DNA from: Trichoplax sp. H2
Taxonomy: Eukaryota > Placozoa > Uniplacotomia > Trichoplacea
NCBI GenBank assembly: GCA_003344405.1
Contig: NOWV01000381.1
Location: 1-30,282, forward strand
Direction of reading: 5' to 3'
DNA length: 30,282 nt
The notes beneath the pieces are model-generated. The model ran no database searches. It was not told where the DNA came from and was given only the letters and a program-made list of their open reading frames with translations. Made by a program: the position numbers and the translations under genes. This document shows, in pieces, positions 1 through 10,125 of this stretch (position 1 is its first letter; the number at the start of each line of letters is the position of its first letter).

Positions 1-497
1 ATACAGTAAATGCAGACCAATCGTCCAGTTTTGGCGATGGTGTGGAGAGAATGGACGCCGATCGTTGAGTACCGTACACTGTAGGCAGTGTAGTGAATGG
101 TAGTAGAGTTTAAGCAACCTGTAATCACTCGGTTGGAACCGAACCTTGGATAGGTCTATCTACACTACAGTCACTCAGATGAATGGAGAATCACATTTCA
201 ACACACGTTGATCAACTATCGAATTAATTCATAAACAATTCGCATAGTAAACTATTCACTACCAGGGGTAGCAAACAAACATTTTTTTGTCCCGTTTCCT
301 CTTTTGTCAATATGATTTTATTTCACAAGTCCCTGCAACACTAAACGCTAACCCGTGCCGCTGTCGAAATATTACTGTAATGAACTGCTAGCAAACTACT
401 GGACTATAAATCATAGTCAATTACTCATACAGTACAGTCTGCATACAGGATATACAGTACATTACTGCACGCAGGTGTACAGTATTGTACTCGCACT

Positions 498-766
498 GAG
501 AATTCGTCAACGCGCACTTGTCCGGTTGTCTCGACTTCCGATCCTACTGCTCGATCTGACAGTTTACAGTACTGTATGTACTGTACAGTATAACATACTG
601 TATGCATTGTACTGTACACTGTACACTGAGTACACGTATTGAGAATTCGTCAGCGCGCACTTGTCCGGTTGTCTCGACTTCCGATCCTACTGCTCGATCT
701 GAATGTACAGTTTACAGTACTGTATGTACAGTATAACATACTGTATGCATTGTACTGCACACTGTA
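498..766. repeat. two-copy tandem duplication, period about 143 bp
   Basis: The segment starting GAGAATTCGTCA at 498 recurs starting at 641. The first 60 or so bases, a non-repetitive core ending CTCGATCTGA, match almost perfectly with one substitution. The following ACAGTAC-rich tail aligns with small insertions and deletions. High identity of the unique core implies a recent duplication. The tail is made of the TACTGTA/TACAGTA words that also occur elsewhere in the window. Confidence 0.9.
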
Positions 767-925
767 CAGTACAGTACACCTGTCGATGATTTGGTTATGG
801 TACTTCAATACCATCGGAGTTGATCCACAGGCAACTGTGCAACAGCAACTTGCGAAAATTCTCTTTAAAGCCGTGGAATGGACGTAGCTGTAGTTATTTC
901 TTATGAGAGATGGGTTTTTTCTTAC

Positions 926-975
926 AGTGCAGTACACTGTATAGTACAGTACAGTACAGTACTGTACTGTATAAT
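926..975. repeat. ACAGTAC/GTACTGT low-complexity tract
   Basis: This is a run of overlapping CAGTA and TACTG pentamers (ACAGTGCAGTACACTG, then CAGTACAGTACAGTACTGTA). It is largely self-complementary and could fold back on itself. The same composition recurs at about 420-780, 13664-13683, 14004-14285 and 22399-22411. Confidence 0.75.
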
Positions 976-1104
976 ACCGTTGAGTACTACTCTCTCTTTT
1001 ACTGGACAGTATTGGATGAATGCTCGACGTCACGACGAGTGGACGATTACGCGCCAGAACTTTCCGTACTGTTCACTGTAGGCAGGGTGCAATGTATTGT
1101 AATC

Positions 1105-1180
1105 GGCCTCCTACAGTACTGTAGGCGGCCAGGCTAGCCCTTACAGTCAAGTGTTTTTTTCCAAACTGGATGGGCTAGCC
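1105..1180. repeat. 26-bp near-perfect palindrome followed by a hairpin-forming inverted repeat
   Basis: Positions 1110-1125 read CCTACAGTACTGTAGG, a perfect 16-bp palindrome. With the flanks GGCCT and CGGCC it extends to 26 bp with one mismatch (1105-1130). Directly after it, GGCTAGCCC (1132-1140) is matched by GGGCTAGCC (1172-1180), a 9-bp inverted repeat around a 31-nt spacer containing a T run. No transposase or target-site duplication is visible, so I leave it as an unclassified structure. Confidence 0.7.
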
Positions 1181-2084
1181 ATACGTATTGTTTTGTAGAG
1201 GAGTGTCGCTGCCGTGTATGACCAACACTATGGTCGGAGTACTGCGGGCATTGCACAGTCAATGTGCTATACGCCAGTTTGGCCTGTCATGATCGTCAAT
1301 TGGGGGGGGGGATAGAGAGGGAGATTCCAATCATTGAGCCATCCATTGGAGAAGCTTGAAATGTTCTGCAGCTGCAAGCCTTGAAGTTTCAACATCTATT
1401 TATTAGCAATCGACATGGTAGAAGTTCATTGTAATATCCAATAGATTGAAAGAGTTGGCCAGATGTCGTATAATGCTGGTGATAGCGCTTCCAAACGGCA
1501 TTTACAGCAGGGACGTTCAGGTTGGAAATTGTTGGTGAAGGGATTTTTGACTAGGCTTGATCATGACAGTAGTAATAGTAGTCAACGCTGGACTATCTCA
1601 TCCTGCAAACTACCAGCTACATTATCCATCGTGTCTTTCAATACCGGCCTATCGCTTGGTTGAAAAACACTTTGGCCTAAACTATTTCAGTCTTTTAGCC
1701 TATTTTTCCTCTTTCAAAATCCTTCTTACCATCTTATTAGTCTTGTAGACAGGCATTACTAGACAGTACAGGAGTTTGCAGCGTATTTTCATCATCATCG
1801 CCTTTTAACTACGGCTATACCAACTCCTATTGTTGAATGCATTGTCTACGGTAATATCCATCCACCGTAGTAGATTCAATCCGTTCTTGTAATATGCAGA
1901 GTATAGGCCAAAATAGTCCTGTTGGTCAACTTGAAAGGCTTCAATAACATGTCATGATGTGAAAGATCAACGACTAATAGCGTCTCTTTCTTGTTTTTTT
2001 TTCATGACTTGATTTTCACTATGGTCTTTCGCACTTTTTCCATTCCATCGCTGTCAATGGCAACAATCATGGTGGAACGTCTTC

Positions 2085-5000
2085 ATGGTATGGATAGCAT
2101 CATCTTGCCACAAGCAACAAAATCAAAGCAAAAGTAGCAGCAATCATCATCGTCATCGCCACGATTATAAGTTATTAATTGATCCGGCATTGAATTCCAC
2201 ACAATCCAAGAAAGTCTATCGCTACAACGGATGCGTTAACGAGGTACTATCTTATACTGTACAGTAGTCAACTAAGATTAAACTCAGTGACGGATCGATA
2301 GGTAAAATGTACTGCAGCTCTTGAACGACTAGTCCCTAAAACTATTGAATAGATAGATGTGTATTTCTGTAAATGACTTATCAACATATCACTATAACTT
2401 TCAATTCCACCATGGATTGATGCTTATTGATACAGTAAATGGTACAACATGCGTTGTCTTCATTGCAGTACAACTGTGTATCAAATGACGGCAAAGATTA
2501 ACCCCGTTGTTATTGTGATTGTAAAGGGTACACTAAAAATGAGCTAGCCCATGAACTTGACTACAGTCTTGAATACATTCCATTCTCGTCTGCTAAAGAA
2601 ACATCAATAGCCCATCTTATTAACTCTAGTCAACACACATAGAATCCAAATTCTAGTTAGGATATTAATGAGGAAAATTTTTGATCAATTTACTTTTAAT
2701 TTGGATTCATAGCCAAATAATCCGAGTCTGTTTTGACCATGTGATCTTGTATAGGATGAGCCCTCCATTCAAGTGCAAGATCCACGCTTACACAAGGAAT
2801 ACTTATCCAAAAGTAGGCCCCAAATTGAACTTTTAACGACGCGATTTAAGGTAAGTTAGGACTTGAATGATAATTGAATAGCAAGAGACGGCCAAATGAT
2901 ATTGTATTGCTATGCTATCGGCCCTATGATTGGATATAGAACGTGTGCCAAGAGAGCCATAAAGTACAACGTACTCTGTCGTCTTATGCGTACTATCGCC
3001 TTAATGTAAACATGATGATTACTTTCGTTTTTCCAACAGCATGTTTTAATACAGTATACAATCAATATGCTTTATGCTGTAAACTTCAATAAAGTAGACA
3101 TGTCAATTATAAATAGAGGTAGCATGCTACTGATAGATTCAACAAAAACTTATTTCCGGATCGATATTTCGCCTTACTTGATTCATCTCTTTTTTATAAC
3201 TATATCCTATGATGAATGTCATTGATGCCACCGGTATACTTGCACAATCGCCTTCCTTAACAATGATCGACATGAACTATAGTATGATGAGGCTTCGGTT
3301 GGTGATCCGCCGGCCAATTCTATCTTCATCGCTAATTTGAGTAGTACAATTGATCAACGTGATTTACAAAGCTACTGCAAAGTTTATGGTAAGATTGATA
3401 CACTGAAACTTTATCGCCATCCAAACAATCGATCTCCATTGGCTGCTCGTGTAACCTACGTCCATTGTAAAGATGCCAGTAAAGCGGTTCGCGGTTTAAA
3501 TAATAAGATAATTAAAGAACAAGCTATGCGCGTAAGCATCGATCCTAAAGGTTGGTTGAAGAGAAAATTGACCAATTTTTTTTTTGTAAAGTTGACAAGT
3601 ATAATGTGGATTACAATTTTCTTTTACTGACCATAGCGTTTTAAGTCGTACACATTGACGCGCTACGTAATGACATCGTGAGTAATGAACTACTCAATTA
3701 AACCCCAACATTGTCATCAGTAATGGCTACTTGCACTTTTCACAAAGTAAACGTATCATTTTCCATGACGATGATCACGTTGACATTTGGTCATAGTACA
3801 GAAGAATCGAATGCCACTAATTGTAGTAGTGATTCTAATCACTCAAAATCACTAAAATATAGCTTTTCAAGCAACATAATGATCACATACACGCCGAAGC
3901 TTCCGTAATCTATTTTCATATTCTGAGCTGTTGTCTGCATAAGGAGATTGATATGGTAAACGTGAACTTTGCTTATTTTTAATCTTGCCTTTTACTTTAC
4001 TATAGCAATTCTTCAGATACCAAAATAACGGTATTTCATAATAATTAGGATCTTTTGAAGCCTTGGTCATGCTAACAAGGTTTTAATTAAAATGCATTAT
4101 AAATTAAATTAAAGTAGAGGAACTGTAGTGTAGTTTTGACCAAAACAGTGACCAACCCTTTAATAATAATATGAGTGGAAAATAATTAATCAAATTGTTA
4201 CCGTAAGCATAATAGATGGTCAAGTGTATAGGATTGGATTGCTCATTATACGCGGACTGTTGTAGAATTTATTACCGACATAGTTATCTACACTCTAAAT
4301 TGTAGATAGCATCATGTCTTCTTGTCAAACTTGGAACTGATAAATGTCATGAGATAATGATAGAATTACTGTGTAGTTTTATTTATTTAAGTAGTACAAT
4401 TCTCTAATCATACAGTATTATTATCAGTTACTCAAGATGGCAAACGAAACATGAAATGGCAATTACCTGGACATAATTATTTTCTAAATAATTTTGGATT
4501 AATGATCTTGAAAGTATCGTACAGTGATTGATTGTTTAAGCATGATGAAAGTGAAATCTTTCGTTTCATTCATTCAGTAATATAGTGAAAAAACCGTTGT
4601 ACATATATGATACACTTGCGTTTAAAGCATTAAAATAAGTTAAAAATAATAATTAGCGCGATTATTAGTGACTGATGAGATGGGTATTGAGATATTTCAT
4701 ACTTACAGATCTGTAAACTTTGACGATAGCTGAATATTTTCAGTCATTAAACTACGATAACAATAGTGAATATTTACAAACGCTACGTACCGATGAAGAT
4801 ACGGGTATGTAAACAGTAAATGCTAGTAGTTCTACAACTGTGAAATCGAATAATTTCCGTGCCGTTCGATATCACATAATAGGTTAGGAAATCAACACAG
4901 GATTATGAAATGTAACTTTGAAGTACATGTTTGGCAATTTCTGATTATAGCGGTCTTAGCTTTAACTTTAAAATTACACACCTTGAATGATACTGATAGT

Positions 5001-8000
5001 GTACCGATTGTTATGTTTTTAGTTGTCATAATGGATACATTATGCATACTGTAGCAGTCCACGAGCAGACATGTAATTGTTATTAATAATATTGACAATT
5101 ACTGATTGTACGATATGAGAGCCCCAATGGTTCTTGCAAAATAATAATCACATAATTAGTTGTAAACATTTTCTTCTCTTAATTAAGGGACAGTAGTCAA
5201 AAGGGACGTTTGATTGGATACCTTTTCTGATCAAATAGCTTAATCAAATTCGAGCTTAAATAATGTGTATACTCGTATTTGCACTTTAATTACCGGAATT
5301 AGTAAATATGATCGTTTATCTGAATAGATGATCAAAATTAACTTCATATAATTACACTTTTAATGAAATCTTTTGAATGGAGCTAATCGCTTTGGATTAA
5401 TTTTCGTAAACTTATTTTTTTAATCTGATAACAAGCTTGAGTGTAATCGTAGCTGTTGATCAGAATTGAGTAGGTATTGTCGTACAGAACATGTTTATCA
5501 TACTTTTGAAATTATGGTTCAATTTAATTTAAATGATTATCAATATTTTAACATATTCTAAATACTATATGTCTAAATTCATCCATACGTTTTCGTTTCA
5601 AACATGGACTACTAGTTACGTATGATGGCAGCTAATGTTGTACTAGTACAATAGTAACTACATTACTGACATATCGTTTAATGAATTCAAATTCAACTGA
5701 TAGGTGAATTATTGCAAGAAGCTTTAATTCCAGTATTACCAAACCATGAAACACAGCAACAACGATGGAAAAAAATTCGACCTGCAAATGTACACGAACA
5801 AATTGAAAAATTACGCAAATATTACGAAAGACACAAAACATCGAATCCTTCTGATAACTATTACGCTACAAATAATCATCATGCTAATGATAAAAAGGAA
5901 AGTAAGCAATCGTCATCCAAGTTAGATAGTAGATTAGAACAGTTACTAAAAAATCAAAGCGCATGTGAACTATTAATGAGCAAAGGCTTTAATGCACGAA
6001 GTATACCGCCGCCGTTGCCAATCATCTCACCTCCGACAGTAGCACCACCGCTACCGTCGTCACCTGTTCCACCGCCTGCGCCTCCTCTACCAGCTGAAAA
6101 TTACCCCGCTGCTCCGCCACCACCTGACATCAACGAAGTAGCAATGGATGAAACTAATTCAGATGATGATGCTATGTCATTATCGCCAATCAGTTCCAAC
6201 GATGAATTTGAAGTTGCCACCACTAAGCCTGTACCAATAATATCACCTTCATTCGGTTACAGCGTTCCTAAATTAATAGCAAGTAAACCACCGCCTCCAG
6301 TGGATGTATTGCCAAAAAATGTACATTTGTCTAAAATTGTTAGTCCTAATACGTCCTCAATATCAATGACGCCTCCTTATAGTAATACTATAAAACCGTT
6401 AATGTCAACACCGCCGAAACGATCTACTGTTTTAAATATAACTAATGCGATACCGAAAAATGCCGTACCCATAAAGACCCCAACGTATCCTGTCTCGCCG
6501 TCGGTACCTGATACGCGTTTAAATTACACCATCGGCGACGTTAAACCAAATTATCATACAAGTGATATTAAACCAAATTATCATACAGGTGATGTTAAGC
6601 CAAATTACTATGCCGCTGATGTTAAACCAAATTATCTTGCTAGTGATGCTAAACTAAATTATCATGCTAGTGATGTTAATCCAAATTATCATGGCAGTGA
6701 TGTCAAGCCAAATTATTATGCCAGTGATATTAAACCAAATTATCATGCCAGTGATATTAAACCAAATTATCATGCCAGTGATGCCAAACCAAATTATCAT
6801 GCCAGTGATGTCAAACCAAATTATCATGCCAGTGATATTAAACCAAATTATCATACCGGTGATGTTAAACCGAATTATCATGCCGGTGAAGCTAAACCAG
6901 GACGCCATACAGCACCAGAGCCTGCACCTCACAAGATTCAAGGGTTGAAACTAAATAATATACCTACTCAGGTGTCAAGTTGCATAGATGAACGCTTAAA
7001 TTTTCGCTTCATTGTGGATGATGTAGTTGCCAAAGTGGCTACGGAACTTAAAAGTATTGTCAAGCGGGATATTTGTAAGAAGCTAGTAGAAACGGTTGCG
7101 TTTAAAGAGTTAGATGACTGGTGGGATAAACAGTCCGCTAAAAATGTAAGATTCTGTATCTTTAAAGTTTACTAAATTATACGGTGATGCAATAAGCATG
7201 ATTTCGAGTGATAACTGTACTGCATTCTCTGATTTACATTGTTTTATTTATCAGTCGTCCGGGCGGATCGCCCAGCCTTTCGTTGCAAAGACCGAAAGTT
7301 CGAATGTTGCCGCTGCTTCAACAATGCTTAGGTGGTCATCGTTTGGTGATAAGGGTTTAAAGGCTACTTTGCCCAAAATGCCATCTTTCAAACGACCCAG
7401 TCAAATCCAACAGGAACGCGAATATGAAACAAAATCTTCAATGAAAAGGGAACGTAGTGATAGTAGTGTTGCACCATCGAAAAGGGTTAAAGTAGAAAGT
7501 GATATTGAAAGAATAGATGTAACACCAAGTTTAACTGATTCCGAATCAGAAAGTGATAATATATCAATTACATCGGAATCTGATCGAGTATCGTTGTCAG
7601 AATCCAGTATAACTATTACGCCTGTTACTTCCGATGGTGAAGAAGGTACCGGCATCAGATATCTTGTATTTGCTTTATGTCTTTTATTGCAAAAAGACCC
7701 TATGTGTTTATTTTTTCGTTACTGATTAATTTATATTTCGATTTCTACACACAGATGATTACAAAGAGAACTCGCAGTCCTTATATCACAGATTATACTC
7801 TAGTAGCAATGAGGAGGAGGATGCCACACTTAATGATGCAACAAATGAAGCTGTTATTGATGTATGCCCTCAGGAAACCAAAGATGCCGGTAGTTTAAAC
7901 TTACTCAAAATTATCATATGATATAGGACATTTAGAGACTAAACAAGATGTAACTGATAGGAGGCACTAAACAATCATGTAATTGTGTAGGTGAAAATAT

Positions 8001-9449
8001 GGAGATTGCTGTTGAAAATGGTGTTGCTGATATTGAGAATAATATTAGCGTTGAACCGAAAAAAGAAGAATTAGAAGTTGAGATAGCCGTTGAAATGCCG
8101 GTTACTGGCAAAGTAGACGACCATAAAGAAGTTCCTTTGCCGACATCTAAATTCATGGTTAGGTCGAAAAATGAAGAGGAAGAAATATTTTGGTCATTCT
8201 TTCGTAAAGGATATGATCTGGAAGATTATCGTTACATCAGGAACTCTTTCTTTGACTTACATGAAAACGATTCAGAATTTGCTAAAGAAATATTATGGGC
8301 TTCTTGTCCGAATATCCTTTTATACTATATATACTTATTGAAATTACGTAAAAGTGTTATAGCTAGTAAATCAGTAAAACTTAATGAAACAGGATACTAG
8401 TAATCTACGCTTTTAACGCTTTGCATTTCTCAAATCATGTTATTATATTCATTAACGAATTGGTACATCAGCTACCGACGGTCGTTTCGGAGAAATTGGC
8501 TCATAAGACCGGTTGCGCAAGATGCGAAGGATACTATCGAATTGATAAAGCTGACAAGGCACGCCATGTGCAAGATGCTGCTACTGCTGCCGCAGCTGCT
8601 GAATCTAACGTAATTATTTGTACTTATGTTTTGCATTAATTGTTTAGTTATCATGTCACTGAGCTAATAATTGCGCAGTATCAGTACTAAGGAGTAATCC
8701 ATGACGTTTGTATTAGGAACCTTCAAAGGGACGACAAGTTTCTCGAGAGAATCGCGCTAGCAATCGACGCATTATCTCATTCTTTCAAGCTTCGGATGCT
8801 GGTGATTTATTAAAACTCAATCAATTAAAGGTAAGATCTAGCTGTACTATTATTATTACGTGAGAAAATCAATTTCTGCTACGTTGTAGTGATATTTGAC
8901 TTACTTAATGTTATATATTGTACAGACTCGGAAGAAGCAGCTGCGATTTGGAAGATCACAAATTCACGAGTGGGGATTATTTGCTAGAGAGCCTATCGCG
9001 GCTGATGAAATGGTTATTGAATATGTCGGTCAAACGATTAGACAGACTGTCGCTGATGAACGTGAACATCGATACGAAAAAATTGGGATTGGTAGCAGTT
9101 ATTTATTCCGTATCGACGATAATTACATTATTGATGCTACCAAATGTGGAAATTTAGCTAGATTTATTAATCATTCGTGCTCGGTACGCTATTATTCATT
9201 TTTTTATTTCTTTATATTGAGGTTAAAACATTTTTAAACAATATCTATATCTTTTCAATCTGCTTTTCTTTGCAGCCAAACTGCTACGCTAAGATTATTT
9301 CACTCGAATCCCAGAAGAAAATCGTTATTTACTCTAAATACGATATCCAAGTGAATGAAGAAATAACCTACGATTATAAATTTCCTATCGAAGATGTCAA
9401 GATACCATGTCATTGCGGAGCGTTACAATGTCGTGGGGCTCTCAATTAG
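2085..9449 (+). CDS. SETD1: SETD1/Set1-type histone H3 lysine-4 methyltransferase, 11 exons
   Basis: Catalytic subunit of the nuclear COMPASS complex, which methylates H3K4 using SAM. My exon model is 2085-2243, 2755-2850, 3283-3550, 5704-7145, 7255-7645, 7755-7889, 7991-8373, 8472-8609, 8717-8830, 8926-9183 and 9276-9449. All junctions are GT..AG and phases agree, giving 1185 residues. Seen: the Set1 N-terminal motif [16 protein letters not shown] (about 29-49), DPRLHK in exon 2, an RRM (about 99-173, IFIANL, ending DPKG-E), a proline-rich linker (276-316), a 9-residue repeat array (448-573), the conserved VVAKV...DDWWDK block before 655, the Win motif GCARCEG (972-978), and SET with RFINHSC (1121-1127) and EEITYDYKF (1156-1164). 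Post-SET is CHCG...CRGALN at the C terminus. It is shorter than vertebrate SETD1A/B (about 1700-1970) and close to yeast Set1 (1080). The first ATG after the upstream stop was chosen. The exon 7 donor (8374) is the least certain junction. The gene converges on DRC2. Confidence 0.96.
3551..5703 (+). other. large SETD1 intron 3
   Basis: The donor is AAAG|GTTGGT and the acceptor TGATAG|GTGAAT. The codon GGT (Gly175) is split across the junction and completes the conserved DPKGE at the RRM end. At 2153 nt this is by far the longest intron of the gene. Apart from one small minus-strand open frame (3867-4070) I see nothing gene-like. The rest is AT-rich sequence. Confidence 0.8.
3867..4070 (-). other. 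small unrecognised open frame inside SETD1 intron 3
   Basis: A 67-codon ATG-to-TGA frame antisense to the host gene. The translation is rich in K, N, Y and S with a mixed, protein-like composition (for example [16 protein letters not shown], then a basic KVKGKIKNK stretch). It shows no signal peptide, membrane helix or domain that I recognise. TTAGC just before the ATG could be a splice acceptor, so it might be an exon or exon relic rather than a gene. A chance frame is the more likely explanation. Confidence 0.2.
6003..6130 (+). other. proline-rich low-complexity linker within SETD1 exon 4
   Basis: Residues about 276-316 are dominated by PPP, PPLP and PPAPP motifs interspersed with S, V, I and A. 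The segment is predicted disordered and could bind SH3 or WW type partners. Long proline- and serine-rich linkers between the RRM and SET parts are usual in animal SETD1 proteins. Confidence 0.8.
6522..6899 (+). repeat. 14-unit, 27-bp coding tandem repeat (consensus NYHASDIKP) in SETD1
   Basis: Fourteen head-to-tail 27-bp units encode a 9-residue motif close to NYHASD(I/V)KP. N, Y, D, K and P are nearly invariant, while H/Y, A/T and S/G vary. The array runs in frame through residues 448-573 and has no indels that break frame. It leaves long shadow open frames on both strands (for example the antisense MIIWFNITG repeat at 6654-6941), which are not genes. The repeat ends in [10 protein letters not shown]. 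Confidence 0.97.
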
Positions 9450-9664
9450 TGAAGCCGTCTTTAAGTATACAGTATGTATGTTGTGTAGCATATTGTATGA
9501 TTCAGATACATTTTTTGTACTATTGCTTTGTTTTTGACGTTGCATAGCATCGCACGGTAGTATCGAAAAGATTTTTGAAGCCCATGGATATTTGTAAATA
9601 TGGCAGCTACCAACTAAGATGCTACGAAATTAGTAAATGTGTATTTTATGTAACGTTTAATCAT

Positions 9665-9768
9665 TTTATTCTATTGACATATGTAGTGTTAAAATAATAC
9701 TGTATGTAAATAGCATATACTTTCGAATGTTTCAGCAATACGAGTACAGTTTTTATGCAAGATTTATT
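9665..9768 (-). promoter_or_regulatory. candidate DRC2 polyadenylation signals
   Basis: AATAAA on the minus strand (TTTATT on the given strand) occurs at about 9763-9768 and again at 9665-9670, roughly 360 and 460 nt past the DRC2 stop. These are position- and motif-based guesses only. Confidence 0.3.
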
Positions 9769-10103
9769 TACGTTAGAATATCGTGAACGAAACTATGAAA
9801 GAGTTTCACAAGATACTAAAACTGAATATTTGCTACTCTATGACATAAGTAATGATATGATAATAGATTATAATATCATATGTTTTCATATGTTTAAGCT
9901 AATGTATAACTCTTATGATTTATATCTTGCCTGATAAAATTAGTTATCAAAAAGACAACTGGCAGCATGTACGTATCTACAGAACATTACAAAAATGAAT
10001 GTTTGATCTAAAATTGATGATTTTGATACACCAAATATCAACAATTGCTTGCACAGATGTAAATGTTATGCCCGTGACTGTCCATACGCATCAGCAGTGA
10101 ATT

Positions 10104-10113
10104 AATAAATAAA
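10104..10113 (+). promoter_or_regulatory. candidate SETD1 polyadenylation signals (overlapping AATAAA)
   Basis: Two overlapping AATAAA hexamers occur 655 nt after the SETD1 stop codon. I see no closer canonical hexamer on the plus strand. If used, the SETD1 transcript would run up to, and probably into, the 3' end of the convergent DRC2 gene. Confidence 0.35.
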
Positions 10114-10125
10114 ATCCTACATTGT

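Larger units (their letters stand above)
1..2084. other. gene-poor, repeat-rich 5' intergenic region
   Basis: I see no convincing coding exon here. The short open frames at about 355-1137 run through GTAC/ACAGTAC-type low-complexity DNA, and their translations are dominated by repeated Y, T, V, C and L, so I treat them as non-coding. The stretch holds a two-copy tandem duplication, several palindromes, a run of nine G at about 1302-1310, and the unannotated promoter and 5' UTR of the SETD1 gene that begins at 2085. The SETD1 reading frame is open back to about 2013, where a TGA closes it. Confidence 0.6.

Noticed and set aside
355-1137. Several overlapping open frames of 64-127 codons
   Set aside because: They run through ACAGTAC/GTACTGT low-complexity DNA on both strands, and their translations are repetitive Y, T, V, C strings with no domain.
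6522-6899. Regular 27-bp direct repeats resembling a CRISPR array
   Set aside because: The units are head-to-tail with no unique spacers, lie inside a eukaryotic coding exon and encode a conserved 9-residue motif.
6654-6948. Long open frames on both strands with regular repeats (MIIWFNITG and IIMPVM types)
   Set aside because: They are frame shadows of the 27-bp coding repeat in SETD1 exon 4. Periodic DNA without stops in one unit is open in several frames.
7198-8654. Separate short genes at 7198-7725, 7999-8400 and 8421-8639
   Set aside because: Each is an exon of SETD1 read through into introns. Donor and acceptor sites with matching phases join them into one protein.
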